A DNA stretch of 64,000 nt from Staphylococcus caprae (GCF_002902725.1 NZ_PPRT01000031.1:41965-105964); one strand, 5' to 3'; positions 1-10,294 are shown, counted from the stretch's first letter. A program made the numbers and translations. The notes: generated by a model from the letters alone, not told the origin.

Positions 1-2
1 TA

Positions 3-3000
3 CGAGAATTTTTCCCGTTTATTCAAATTAAGGATATCAATCAAAAGGCGAAAAATCTCGATATCGAGGCATACTTCAGACAAGAACTAAATTCCTACTA
101 TTTCAATCAATTACCTCTATTTAATTTTACTATTTATCAATTTTTGGATGACACTTTCTTACTTTTAGATTTTCACTCTATGATTTTTAATGACAGTCAA
201 TTGGGCGATTTCTTCAGACAACTTAATATTGCTTATAATTATGGTTTATTCCACGAACATATGGTTTCTGATTTCTATAATATGATTAAAGACATGAACG
301 AAGATATTGCACATGTTAAGGACAATACTCAATTAGAGCATTTTAAAATATTGAGTGCTGATAGTGAGTACGAGTCATATATGCCAATTAAAAACAATAC
401 AGAGCACAAAGAAGTTGAACATCTTCACGCTCAAGTTGAGTCGTTTGATATGAATCGACTCGTTATAAGTACATATTTGGCAAATTACTTTATGAGTCAG
501 TCCAATCATGTGGCATTGGGAATTCAATTTCCACTCAATTATGACAAGACAGACGATATGATGCTTATCAACACTCATGTAGCACCATTAAGTTTAAATA
601 TCGAAGGGTCTCATTCAGTTGAAACAATCATGAATGAATGGGAATCGGTCATTTCAGAAATGATGCAAAATGGAACATCTTTCATGGCTGATCCGAAGTC
701 GAGTGACATTGAATTTGAAACTTTAGTGCATGCTTCAACAATTATCAAGCGTTTTGAATTGAATCATACTACGCATAAAGTACATCGTTTATATAGTGAT
801 ACGTCATTGTTAGCCGATTTAGAAATTTATCCATGTGCACAGGATGGGTTTGATTTAGTATATAATGCGAATGCTTATGACAATTTAACTATTAAGACAT
901 TGATGCGTTTAATAAAAGATATTTATATGCAATTAACACAAAATCCATCAATGTTAATAAAAGATATACAACTTTGTAATGAAGAGGATCAACATCTTTA
1001 TCAAGAAATCAACCGTCATTCATCAAGCGCTAATAATTACCAAACAGTGATTGAGCGTTTCGAATATCAAGTAGCACACCATCCAGACAAAATAGCGTTA
1101 AAATTTGAACAACATGCTATGACATATGCTGAATTAAATCATCGCGTGAATCATTTAGCATATCACTTACGAAAAGAATATGAGATTCAAGCTAATGATA
1201 TTGTTGGACTCTTAGCAGAGCGTAGTTTGGATATGATTGTAGGAATGTTAGGTATTCTGAAATCTGGTGCAGGTTATTTACCTATTGATCCAGATTATCC
1301 TGATGATAGAACGGCTTATATTATTGAAGATGCACAGCCTAAAGCTGTCGTTACGTACCAAACAACACTCTATTCAGATGTACCTCAAATTCAACTTGAG
1401 AAGATCGATTGGTATGCTGATAACCATTTGGAAAATCCGAGCCAAATCAATACTGCTGAAGATACGGCATACATTATTTATACATCTGGTACAACAGGCA
1501 AACCTAAGGGTACCGTAGTACCGCACAAAGGTATTGATCGTTTAGTACATCAACCAAATTATGTTGAATTAAACCATGAAACAGTCATTTTACTCTCAGG
1601 AACTGTGGCTTTTGATGCAGCAACGTTTGAAATTTATGGTGCATTGTTAAATGGTGGTCGTTTAATCATTACTTCCAAGGATACATTGCTAAACCCAACT
1701 CAATTAGGTCAAACCATTGCTGTCAATCAAATCAATACGATGTGGCTGACGTCATCTCTTTTCAATCAAATTGCAAGTGAACGCATTGAAGTATTAGAGC
1801 CGTTGACATATCTATTGATTGGAGGCGAAGTGCTCAATGCCAAATGGGTGAATTTATTAAATTCTCGTCAGCGTCATCCAGAAATCATTAATGGTTATGG
1901 ACCTACTGAGAATACAACATTTACTACAACGTATGCGATACCTGAAGAAATGCCAGCTCGTATTCCAATTGGTCAACCAATTAATGGCACGACAGTTTAT
2001 GTCATGCAAGGGGACCATTTATGTGGCGTAGGTATTCCGGGTGAATTATGTATAGGTGGCGTTGGTTTAGCGAAAGGCTATTTAAATCAACCTGAGCTCA
2101 CGGTTGAGAGATTTGTTACTTCACCTTTTGAAAATGAAAGACTCTACCGCAGCGGTGACTTAGTACGTCTTCAAGAAGATGGGCATATCGATTACATCAG
2201 TCGTATCGATAAGCAAGTTAAAATTCGTGGATTTAGAATTGAGCTTTCAGAAATTGAGAAAGCGATAGAAGCAATCAGAGATATTAATAAAGCTGTCGTG
2301 ATTGTACGTGAACACGAACAAGATAAACAGATTGTGGCATATTATGAAGCTTCACAACCACAATCGACAAGTCACTTAAAAGAAGTGTTGAGCGAAACAT
2401 TGCCTGATTATATGATTCCGATTCATTTTAAGAAAATAGATCAAATACCAATTACAATAAATGGAAAATTAGATAAACGTGCCTTACCGGATATTGAGAT
2501 GGTAGATCTATCAAATTATGTCGCACCACGTAATGATGGAGAACGTGTGATTTGTCGTATCTTTGAAGAGATACTACATGTGGACCAAGTAGGGATCAAA
2601 GATAATTTCTTTGAACTTGGAGGACATTCATTACGCGCAACGTTAGTAGTAAACCGTATTGAAGCTCAACTTAAAAAGCGTCTTAAAGTCGGAGATATCA
2701 TGAAGTTACCGACTGTAGAACAGCTCAGCCAGCATATTATGGAAATGAAGAATGAGGACTTTGAGATTATACCGAAAGCACAGTCCGCATATCAATATGA
2801 ATTAAGTGCTGTTCAAAAGAGTATGTATCTATTGTGGAGCGTCAATCCAGAAGATACAGTCTATAATATTCCATTCTTATGGCGATTGACATCAGAGTTG
2901 AATGTGGCGCAATTGAAACGTGCACTCAATCAACTCATCGCACGACATGAAATTTTAAGAACGCAATATGTGATTGATGAAAATGAAGTAAAACAACGTA

Positions 3001-6000
3001 TTGCAAACGATGTCGAGGCTGACTTTAAAGAAGTAACAACAAGATATACAGATGAACAACAAATTATACGAGCATATACAGAGCCATTTAACCTTGAACA
3101 ACCGAGTCAAATGCGTGTGAGATATATACATGCACCTCACGAAGACTATTTATTTATCGATACGCATCACAGTATTAACGACGGCATGAGTAATACCATT
3201 CTATTGGCTGATTTAAATGCATTGTATCAAGAAAAAGAATTGCCTGAATTGGCACTGCAATATAAAGATTACAGCGAATGGATGGCAAATCGAGACTTAA
3301 GTAAACAACGTCGTTACTGGTTACAACAGTTTGAAGATGATGTTCCTGTATTAAATATGCCGACAGATTACCCTAGACCAAGTATTAAAACGACAAATGG
3401 AAATATGATGACATTCCATTTTGATGAAGCACTTAAGACACAATTACAGTCTTACGTTGAGCAACATCAAATGACAGATTTTATGTTTTTTGCTAGTGCA
3501 ATTATGGTGTTACTTCACAAGTATTCACGCCAAGATGACATTGTTATCGGTAGTGTGATTAGTGCGCGTACACATCGCGACACTGAAAATATGCTCGGTA
3601 TGTTTGCGAATACACTGGTTTATCGTGGCCATCCGACAGATGATAAGACGTGGGAACAATTGATGTCTGAAATTAAAGAGACTAGCCTTGGCGCTTATGA
3701 ACATCAAGAATATCCATTTGAAAGTCTCGTTAACGATCTTATAGATGAACGAGATGCTTCTCGTAATCCATTGTTTGACGTCATGCTTGTTCTGCAAAAC
3801 AATGAAACGAATCATGCAAACTTTGGTCATAGTCAACTGACGCACATACCTCCTCAATCAACAACAGCGAAGTTTGACCTATCATTCATTATTGAGGAAG
3901 ATCAAGATGATTATGTAGTTAATATTGAATATAATACTGATTTATATGCTGACGACACGATTCGTCATATGGCTGAACAACTTGAAAACATTATCAGCCA
4001 TGTTATATCTACTCAAGAATTGAAGATTCAAGATATTGAAGAGAATCAACATATGTTGGAATGGGTTGAGACACATGTGAATCGTCATTCATTAGATTTC
4101 CCGGAAAATAAATCTCTCCAACAACAATTTAACGACATCGTGAATCGTAAAGGTGATGACGTGGCGCTTAAACTTAGTGGTCACTCTATGACTTATCGTG
4201 AATTGGACACATACGCAAACCATATAGCAAACGAACTAATCCAACACGGAGTCAAAGCTAGTGAACGCGTTGCATTATTAACAGAGCGAAGTTTTGAAAT
4301 GATTGCATGTATGGTGGCTTCTTGGAAAGTAGGGGCTTCATATGTACCCATTGACGTGACAAATCCTGAAAAACGTATTGAACATATCCTTGAAGATGCG
4401 GAAGTGTCAGCAATACTGACGTATGGTGTCACTTATGATTCAAATGTATTAACGATTCCAATTGAATCCATTGATACAGAGACTCCTATTGAAAAATCAT
4501 TTTCAGAATATGCGGGCAGTCTAGAAGATGAAATGTATAGTATTTATACGTCTGGAACTACAGGTATGCCTAAAGGTGTATCAGTGAGACAACGCAACAT
4601 CTTAAATTTAGTGAATGCATGGACCGATAGACTAGCATTATCAGAAGAAGAGACATTCATGCAATATCATAACTATGTCTTTGATGCGTCAGCTATGGAA
4701 ATTTATTGTACGCTGTTAAATGGTTATAAACTTGTGATTGCAAATGATAATGAACGGACAGACACGGAACAATTAGAACAACTCATTGCGAGAGAGCACA
4801 TCACTGCTGCATCCATACCTCTACAAGTTTGTAATGTCATGAAAGACTTTTATATTTCTAAACTATTTACAGGAGGCGCAACAAGTACGCCAGCATTCGT
4901 CCGACACATTTCTCAACATTGTGATACGTACTTCAATGCATATGGGCCATCTGAATCAACAGTCATTGCTACGAATTGGTCTTACTCTAAAGGAGAGCCT
5001 ATTCCATCAATGATACCTATTGGTCAACCTTTAGCTAACATACAAGTGTATATTCTTTCTGGAACTAAACTATGTGGTGTGGGTATATCAGGTGAGCTGT
5101 GTATTGCAGGTAAAAGTTTAACAGTTGGATACTTAAATAGACTTGAACTGACAGCAGAATCATTTATAGACAATCCATTTGGAGAAGGTAAATTATATCG
5201 AAGTGGTGACCTAGCAAGATATACACATGAGGGTCAAATAGAATTTATGGGACGCATTGATAAACAGGTCAAAGTAAATGGGTATCGAATAGAACTCGGA
5301 GAAATTGAGAATGTCATTAATTCTGTTGAAGATATCTCTGATAGTGTGGTAATTGTTGATAAACAAAATGACCACGAAATACTCCATGCCTACTTTGTAG
5401 GAAGTGATCAAAAGGAATCAGAGGTGGCGAGACAGTTAAATCATTATTTACCGAAATATATGATTCCTAAAACATTAACAGCAATTGATGAGATTCCTTT
5501 AACACGTAATGACAAAGTTGATGAATCGAAGTTACCTCGACCTCGTATTCAACGAAATACCTTTGTCCAACCACGAAATAACATGGAACAAACCTTTGTA
5601 TCAATATTTGCTGAAGTTTTAGAAGTCCCTATGATTGGTATTGATGATGACTTTTTCGAAATTGGCGGAACGTCCCTTGATGCTATGGTTGCAGTGTCGA
5701 AACTTAAATCACAAGATATTCACATTACAATGCAAGATGTGTACCAATACAAAACGGTGCGCCATTTAGCAGAACAATTTGAGAGGGATAATGAGTTGGT
5801 AGCGGTCAATGTGCCGGATCACTTACCTCAGCTACAAGCTTTAGTTGAACGCCGATATCGAAAAGATATCACTGCGCCTACTCAAAATGCATTGGGTCAC
5901 GTATTACTCACTGGTGCGACAGGGTTCCTAGGTGCATATCTCATTAATGAGTTGCAAGGTTATGCAGATAAAGTGACATGTATTGTGAGAGGTCATGACA

Positions 6001-6953
6001 TGGCTGAGGCACGATACAAATTACAAGAGAATTTGACTTGTTATTTTGATGCCTCACATGTAACTGACTTAATGAAAAATGTAGACATCGTATTGGGCGA
6101 TTTAACAAACTTAGGTTCTTTAGGCATTAATGAAACAATTGATACCGTTATGCATGCAGGCGCACGTACAGATCATTTTGGTGATGATGAGGCGTTTATT
6201 GATGTAAATGTTCAAGGTACTGAGGATTTATTAAACATCGCTCAACAGCATCATGCGAAGTTTATATATATTTCTACAATTAGCGTCGGAGCAGTCTTTG
6301 AAGCCCACGTTGAGGATAGAACTTTTTCAGAAAAAGATGTTTATAAACAACAATTATTTACGTCACCTTACACCAAAAGTAAATTCTATAGTGAAATCAA
6401 AGTGCTAGAAGCGGTCAATGATGGATTAGACGCACAAATTATGAGATTAGGTAATTTAACAAGTGCATATTCTGGCCCATTAAATATGAAAAATCTTACA
6501 ACAAATCGATTCTCAATCATGATGCATGAGTTATTAAAAACATCATCTATAGGAGAATATTTCGGTAAGACATGTCTAGATTTCTCATTTATTGATGTAA
6601 CCGCACGTCATATCGTGAAACTTGCTGCATCACAAGCACAGCCAATTATTTATCATATTTATTCACCTCATACAAAAACGATGCAAAGTGTATTAGAGGG
6701 AGCCAATCATACACAGATGAATATCATTAGTGATGAAGCGTTTGAACAAATGTTAATTAATGAAGGTATGCATGAGGTGATTGGCCTAAGTAGTGGTAAT
6801 GCATCACAAGTGCCGGCAGAGATTAATTCTGATATGACGCAACATGTGATTGCGCAATTAGGTGATGGATGGCCTGTAGTAACTTCTGAATGGTTACGCG
6901 CTTGGAGAGATTTACTCTTTGACAAATTCAAGAAAACAGAGAATAACGAATGA
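3..6953 (+). CDS. ausA: Aureusimine nonribosomal peptide synthetase AusA (5' end outside window)
   Basis: Dimodular NRPS that joins valine to an aromatic amino acid and releases the dipeptide as an aldehyde that cyclises to pyrazinones (phevalin, tyrvalin). The frame is open to the left edge, so about 2316 residues are seen. S. aureus AusA is about 2389, so roughly 70 residues are missing and the TTG at 144 is internal. Order by nucleotide: N-terminal condensation-like remnant to about 1010; A1 with YTSGTTGKPKG near 1479; T1 with LGGHSL near 2616 (phosphopantetheine Ser); C domain with HHSINDG near 3164; A2 with YTSGTTGMPKG near 4545; T2 with IGGTSL near 5661; terminal reductase with TGATGFLG near 5908 and an SPYTKSK active-site motif near 6364. 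All core motifs look intact. The stop overlaps the ausB start (ATGA), so translation is probably coupled. The assignment of Val to A1 and Phe/Tyr to A2 is family knowledge, not read from a specificity code here. Confidence 0.95.
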   Translation, partial: REFFPFIQIKDINQKAKNLDIEAYFRQELNSYYFNQLPLFNFTIYQFLDDTFLLLDFHSMIFNDSQLGDFFRQLNIAYNYGLFHEHMVSDFYNMIKDMNEDIAHVKDNTQLEHFKILSADSEYESYMPIKNNTEHKEVEHLHAQVESFDMNRLVISTYLANYFMSQSNHVALGIQFPLNYDKTDDMMLINTHVAPLSLNIEGSHSVETIMNEWESVISEMMQNGTSFMADPKSSDIEFETLVHASTIIKRFELNHTTHKVHRLYSDTSLLADLEIYPCAQDGFDLVYNANAYDNLTIKTLMRLIKDIYMQLTQNPSMLIKDIQLCNEEDQHLYQEINRHSSSANNYQTVIERFEYQVAHHPDKIALKFEQHAMTYAELNHRVNHLAYHLRKEYEIQANDIVGLLAERSLDMIVGMLGILKSGAGYLPIDPDYPDDRTAYIIEDAQPKAVVTYQTTLYSDVPQIQLEKIDWYADNHLENPSQINTAEDTAYIIYTSGTTGKPKGTVVPHKGIDRLVHQPNYVELNHETVILLSGTVAFDAATFEIYGALLNGGRLIITSKDTLLNPTQLGQTIAVNQINTMWLTSSLFNQIASERIEVLEPLTYLLIGGEVLNAKWVNLLNSRQRHPEIINGYGPTENTTFTTTYAIPEEMPARIPIGQPINGTTVYVMQGDHLCGVGIPGELCIGGVGLAKGYLNQPELTVERFVTSPFENERLYRSGDLVRLQEDGHIDYISRIDKQVKIRGFRIELSEIEKAIEAIRDINKAVVIVREHEQDKQIVAYYEASQPQSTSHLKEVLSETLPDYMIPIHFKKIDQIPITINGKLDKRALPDIEMVDLSNYVAPRNDGERVICRIFEEILHVDQVGIKDNFFELGGHSLRATLVVNRIEAQLKKRLKVGDIMKLPTVEQLSQHIMEMKNEDFEIIPKAQSAYQYELSAVQKSMYLLWSVNPEDTVYNIPFLWRLTSELNVAQLKRALNQLIARHEILRTQYVIDENEVKQRIANDVEADFKEVTTRYTDEQQIIRAYTEPFNLEQPSQMRVRYIHAPHEDYLFIDTHHSINDGMSNTILLADLNALYQEKELPELALQYKDYSEWMANRDLSKQRRYWLQQFEDDVPVLNMPTDYPRPSIKTTNGNMMTFHFDEALKTQLQSYVEQHQMTDFMFFASAIMVLLHKYSRQDDIVIGSVISARTHRDTENMLGMFANTLVYRGHPTDDKTWEQLMSEIKETSLGAYEHQEYPFESLVNDLIDERDASRNPLFDVMLVLQNNETNHANFGHSQLTHIPPQSTTAKFDLSFIIEEDQDDYVVNIEYNTDLYADDTIRHMAEQLENIISHVISTQELKIQDIEENQHMLEWVETHVNRHSLDFPENKSLQQQFNDIVNRKGDDVALKLSGHSMTYRELDTYANHIANELIQHGVKASERVALLTERSFEMIACMVASWKVGASYVPIDVTNPEKRIEHILEDAEVSAILTYGVTYDSNVLTIPIESIDTETPIEKSFSEYAGSLEDEMYSIYTSGTTGMPKGVSVRQRNILNLVNAWTDRLALSEEETFMQYHNYVFDASAMEIYCTLLNGYKLVIANDNERTDTEQLEQLIAREHITAASIPLQVCNVMKDFYISKLFTGGATSTPAFVRHISQHCDTYFNAYGPSESTVIATNWSYSKGEPIPSMIPIGQPLANIQVYILSGTKLCGVGISGELCIAGKSLTVGYLNRLELTAESFIDNPFGEGKLYRSGDLARYTHEGQIEFMGRIDKQVKVNGYRIELGEIENVINSVEDISDSVVIVDKQNDHEILHAYFVGSDQKESEVARQLNHYLPKYMIPKTLTAIDEIPLTRNDKVDESKLPRPRIQRNTFVQPRNNMEQTFVSIFAEVLEVPMIGIDDDFFEIGGTSLDAMVAVSKLKSQDIHITMQDVYQYKTVRHLAEQFERDNELVAVNVPDHLPQLQALVERRYRKDITAPTQNALGHVLLTGATGFLGAYLINELQGYADKVTCIVRGHDMAEARYKLQENLTCYFDASHVTDLMKNVDIVLGDLTNLGSLGINETIDTVMHAGARTDHFGDDEAFIDVNVQGTEDLLNIAQQHHAKFIYISTISVGAVFEAHVEDRTFSEKDVYKQQLFTSPYTKSKFYSEIKVLEAVNDGLDAQIMRLGNLTSAYSGPLNMKNLTTNRFSIMMHELLKTSSIGEYFGKTCLDFSFIDVTARHIVKLAASQAQPIIYHIYSPHTKTMQSVLEGANHTQMNIISDEAFEQMLINEGMHEVIGLSSGNASQVPAEINSDMTQHVIAQLGDGWPVVTSEWLRAWRDLLFDKFKKTENNE

Positions 6954-7579
6954 CAGTATTTCTAACAAAAATAAACGCTGACATCGACATGATTGCGCAA
7001 AGATTATTAACATCAAGGCGGCAAGCGAAGAAACCTAGACGTATACAGTACCGTTTTCAAAAAGACCGTGTCATGCATACGTTAGGTGACTTCCTTATTC
7101 AATATTGTATTGAGCAATGGGGCGAGTTGAGTCCAAATCAATGGGAGTATCAGATTGCGAAAAATGGGAAAGTGGACATTCAAAGTGCACATTCTATCGG
7201 CTTATATGTGAATCTTTCATACAGTTTTCCATATATTGCTTGTGCAATCGATGATCAACCAGTGGGACTTGATATTGAATTGATGAAAGAGATTGATTAC
7301 ATGAGTTTGGCGCATCAATTTTCGGAAAATGAATTTAAACAAGTGCAAATATTAAAAGACTTCTATGAAATTTGGACGAAAAAAGAGAGCTACACGAAAA
7401 TGATAGGTGAAGGATTAATACGCGGCATAGATGTTTATGATGTGACGCAACCTTTATTCTATAAAAATAAAGAAGTATCATTTCAACCATTCGTTGAATA
7501 TAACATGATGATTCAATTATGTACGGTAAGAACCAAGCAACACGAATTAGTTGAAATACCCATACAAAATCTATACTGA
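6950..7579 (+). CDS. ausB: 4'-phosphopantetheinyl transferase AusB (Sfp type)
   Basis: Transfers the phosphopantetheine arm of CoA to the serines of the AusA carrier domains. It is 209 residues, typical of Sfp enzymes. The two signature stretches are visible: VGLDIELMKEID (metal-binding D and E, around residues 103-114) and WTKKESYTKMIGEGL (around residues 143-157). The start ATG overlaps the ausA stop by four bases (ATGA), showing a two-gene operon. A clear intrinsic terminator follows within 50 bp. Confidence 0.95.
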   Translation: MTVFLTKINADIDMIAQRLLTSRRQAKKPRRIQYRFQKDRVMHTLGDFLIQYCIEQWGELSPNQWEYQIAKNGKVDIQSAHSIGLYVNLSYSFPYIACAIDDQPVGLDIELMKEIDYMSLAHQFSENEFKQVQILKDFYEIWTKKESYTKMIGEGLIRGIDVYDVTQPLFYKNKEVSFQPFVEYNMMIQLCTVRTKQHELVEIPIQNLY

Positions 7580-7588
7580 TTTAACAGG

Positions 7589-7626
7589 GAACTGAGATAT
7601 TTTAATGAAGTCTCAGTTCTCTTTTT
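7589..7626 (+). terminator. Intrinsic terminator of ausAB
   Basis: GAACTGAGA pairs with TCTCAGTTC (9 bp) and is followed by a T-rich tract (CTCTTTTT). It lies just after the ausB stop. Confidence 0.85.
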
Positions 7627-7936
7627 ACGTCTTTAGAAAGATGTAAAGGTAAATTCATATGGGCTTAATATTGATTTTTTAAAATGTAATTGCCTTTAGA
7701 CTGTAGTCAAACCCTTTCACTCATCGTCGTCTTATGCATGCCTAGCTCATTTACTATAAGTAAAATCTAAAGCTTCACTACTTCTATAGAAGTTAGTGAA
7801 ACTTACGTATGAATTAAAAATTCAGACGTTCCTTTAAGTAAGTGCGACTCCTCGATTGATAAGTGTTTTCTATCAGTCTATATAATTGAAAGTTATTTCG
7901 ATAGGTGTTTGTATTTTATTTTCAACAGAGAGGAGC
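7627..7936. other. Intergenic leader of the lipase 1 cassette with two inverted repeats
   Basis: AT-rich stretch with no gene seen. It holds a perfect short palindrome TTTACT-ATA-AGTAAA (7750-7764) and a longer hairpin (7773-7800) in which TTCACTA-CTTC pairs with GAAG-TTAGTGAA around a bulge. Neither has a T tract, so they are more likely operators or leader structure than terminators. Confidence 0.5.
7856..7886 (+). promoter_or_regulatory. Candidate promoter of peptide-lipase 1 cassette
   Basis: TTGATA at 7856-7861 is followed after 17 bp by TATATA, or after 19 bp by a perfect TATAAT at 7881-7886. It lies 56 bp before the small peptide gene. Motif reading only. Confidence 0.45.
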
Positions 7937-8011
7937 ATGAAGATGATAAAAGCATGGTTGAGTAAAATCTTTGAGTTAATCCCACGTGCTATTGTAAATA
8001 TTTTCATTTAA
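7937..8011 (+). CDS. Short amphipathic peptide upstream of lipase 1
   Basis: Reads 24 codons from ATG 7937, or 22 from ATG 7943. The ribosome binding site GAGAGGAG (7928-7935) is only 1 base from the first ATG but 7 from the second, which favours 7943. The alignment with the paralogue at 56963-57037 starts at the first ATG. The peptide (MIKAWLSKIFELIPRA then IVNIFI) is hydrophobic with K, K, E and R spaced as in an amphipathic helix, net about +2, and has no cleavable signal. It shares 16 of 24 positions with the paralogue, including the S-K-x-F-E-L-x-P-R-A-I core. It ends 43 bp before lipase 1. It resembles phenol-soluble modulins in size and character but I recognise no named family. Real translation is inferred from conservation and the ribosome binding site. 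Confidence 0.72.
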   Translation: MKMIKAWLSKIFELIPRAIVNIFI

Positions 8012-8054
8012 GACCGAATTTAAAATTAAAAAATGATGTAGAGGTGCTAAAAAC

Positions 8055-10238
8055 ATGAAAAACAGAAAGAACTCGTACAGTATTCGTAAATTAAGTATTG
8101 GTGCGTCTTCAATCATCGTCGCATCAATGTTATTTATTGGGGGCCAAACTGCACATGCCGCAGAACAAGACGCTCAAGAGAATTCTGAAAACCACATAGC
8201 ACAATCTATTGGGGCTGAAAATGATAAAAATAGTGAGAAGCAATCGAATGTTGAAAATGATAATAAAAGTTCACTAGAAACTAAAAATAATGCGCCATCA
8301 TCTATACATAATGAAGATGCTCAACAACAAGCGCAAACAAACAAGGAAAATAATGACAAAGTAACTGAAACTAAAGAAAATGCAACTCAAGACAAACAGA
8401 ATCAAGACAATCTCAAAACAAATAAATCAGAAACTCAGCAACCGCAAATCCAACAATCACAAAGTTCGCAAACTAAAAATGACCATGTGTCGTCACAAGC
8501 TCAAGAGAATCAACAACATCCAAATGAACAATCACAGCAAACTGAACAAGCAAGCGCAGAAAAAGTTTCTGAACGTAAAGCAGAACCGCAAAGTGAAGAT
8601 ACTCAGAAACCATCAACTTCGAACACAAATGTGACAAAGTCATCTGAAAAAGGGGACAATGATGCAACAAAACCTTTAGAAAAACAAGATAATGATAGTG
8701 TGACTCAAGCACAACATCAAAAGAAATCGCATCCAGTCTCGACTCAAAATAATGACTCGAATCACACACAGTCACCAAAACAACAAGGGACTGCAAAAGA
8801 TACTCAAAATGCGAAAAAAGAAGCCCCAGTGGAAGCATTAAACAAGCATCCACAAACGAAAGCACCACAAAAGCAAACAACTCAAAAGCAGGCAAATCAA
8901 AAAGATCTTAAAGTAAAAGACTTAGATAGCGACGGTGCGACAAATACACATGCCCCTGGTAAAAAAGATGATCAATCTAAAAAAGGCTTAAATACTTTAA
9001 CACGAAATGCTGTTGCTACACCTAAAAATAAATCCGCTCAACAAACTGATAAACAGGTTAAAAAACAAGCAAATAAAACATTCCCTCAAATTCAATATAA
9101 AAATCATGATCCTATCATTTTAGTGCATGGTTTCAACGGTTATACTGCAGATAACGGACCTGCCCTTGCTGGAAATTATTGGGGTGGCGACCGAATTAAA
9201 CTGACACAAGAATTAAGAGCTAAAGGTTATAACGTCAGTGAAGCAAGTGTAAGTGCATTTGGTAGTAATTATGATCGAGCAGTCGAATTATATTACTATA
9301 TTAAAGGTGGAAAAGTTGATTACGGCGCTGCCCATGCAGCTAAATATGGACATGATAGATATGGTAAAACATACGCCGGTGCTTACCGTGAATGGCAACC
9401 AGGTCAAAAAATTCATTTAATTGGTCATAGTATGGGTGGACAAACTGTACGTTTATTAGAAGAAATGCTACGAAATGGCAATCCAGAAGAGGTTGATTAT
9501 CAAAAGAAACACGGCGGAAGCATATCACCTTTATTTAAAGGCGGACAGGATAATATAATTTCTTCAATCACCACTCTAGCTGCGCCACATAATGGTACGC
9601 ATGCTGCTGATGTAGGGAATGAACCATTTATCCGTCAACTTGCTTATGACTATGCAAGATTTCAAGGGCACAAGCTTTCAAGAGTTGATTTAGGTTTAAA
9701 ACAATGGGGTCTTGCTCAAAGAGACGGTGAAACGCACGCGCAATATGTGAAACGCGTTAACAACACAAGTAAGATTTGGAAAACGAAAGATAATGCATTT
9801 TACGATTTAAGTCGAGAAGGTACGAGTAAGTTAAATCAACATACATCACTTAATCCAAATATTGTGTATAAAACATACACAGGAGAATCAACGCGTCCGA
9901 CATTAGATGGTAGACAAAAGGTAGATATTAATATCAAATTCTCTTATCTTGTAACAGCAAATGTGATTGGTAAAGCGCCAGAAAAAGAATGGAGAGTCAA
10001 CGATGGATTGGTGTCTGTCATTTCAGCACAACATCCATTTAACCAAGCCTTTGTACCTGCAACAAAAGAGATTAAAAAGGGTGTATGGCAAGTTATGCCG
10101 GTTAAACACGGTTGGGACCACGGTGATTTTGTAGGTTCAGATAGTTCAGAAGTGCGTATTTCAGTAGACGATTTAAGAGACTTCTGGGATAGCATGATGA
10201 AAGAAATAGTTCAAAACGAGAAAGTAACAGATAAATAA
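8055..10238 (+). CDS. lip: Secreted YSIRK lipase (prepro-lipase 1)
   Basis: Secreted triacylglycerol lipase, 727 residues, of the staphylococcal prepro-lipase family. Residues 1-35 form a YSIRK-G/S signal peptide (YSIRKLSIGASS, then a hydrophobic stretch and AHA). Residues 36 to about 345 are a repetitive Q/N/K/S/T/E-rich propeptide. The mature domain begins near IQYKNHDPIILVHGFNG (oxyanion region). The nucleophile is S459 in GHSMGGQT; D650 in NDGLVS and H689 in WDHGDF are the likely other triad members by family comparison. The start follows AGAGGTG at good spacing. It is preceded by the amphipathic peptide gene and followed by a terminator. It is a paralogue of the lipase at 57094-59316, most alike in the catalytic half. 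Confidence 0.95.
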   Translation: MKNRKNSYSIRKLSIGASSIIVASMLFIGGQTAHAAEQDAQENSENHIAQSIGAENDKNSEKQSNVENDNKSSLETKNNAPSSIHNEDAQQQAQTNKENNDKVTETKENATQDKQNQDNLKTNKSETQQPQIQQSQSSQTKNDHVSSQAQENQQHPNEQSQQTEQASAEKVSERKAEPQSEDTQKPSTSNTNVTKSSEKGDNDATKPLEKQDNDSVTQAQHQKKSHPVSTQNNDSNHTQSPKQQGTAKDTQNAKKEAPVEALNKHPQTKAPQKQTTQKQANQKDLKVKDLDSDGATNTHAPGKKDDQSKKGLNTLTRNAVATPKNKSAQQTDKQVKKQANKTFPQIQYKNHDPIILVHGFNGYTADNGPALAGNYWGGDRIKLTQELRAKGYNVSEASVSAFGSNYDRAVELYYYIKGGKVDYGAAHAAKYGHDRYGKTYAGAYREWQPGQKIHLIGHSMGGQTVRLLEEMLRNGNPEEVDYQKKHGGSISPLFKGGQDNIISSITTLAAPHNGTHAADVGNEPFIRQLAYDYARFQGHKLSRVDLGLKQWGLAQRDGETHAQYVKRVNNTSKIWKTKDNAFYDLSREGTSKLNQHTSLNPNIVYKTYTGESTRPTLDGRQKVDINIKFSYLVTANVIGKAPEKEWRVNDGLVSVISAQHPFNQAFVPATKEIKKGVWQVMPVKHGWDHGDFVGSDSSEVRISVDDLRDFWDSMMKEIVQNEKVTDK

Positions 10239-10246
10239 AATGTAGA

Positions 10247-10294
10247 CACGTCGAGAATTGAATCATATTTCAATACTCGGCGTGTTATTTTTGT
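10247..10294 (+). terminator. Intrinsic terminator of lipase 1
   Basis: Long imperfect hairpin: ACACG-CGAG-ATTGAA pairs with TTCAAT-CTCG-CGTGT, followed by TATTTTTG. It lies 8 bp after the stop. Confidence 0.85.

Noticed and set aside
144..6953. ausA starting at TTG 144
   Set aside because: The frame is open to the window edge and upstream residues continue the domain; the total length then fits AusA, so the start is outside the window.
8380..8895. Open frames on other frames and strand inside the lipase 1 propeptide
   Set aside because: They arise from the repetitive Q/N/K codons of the propeptide; no start sites and no similarity to proteins.
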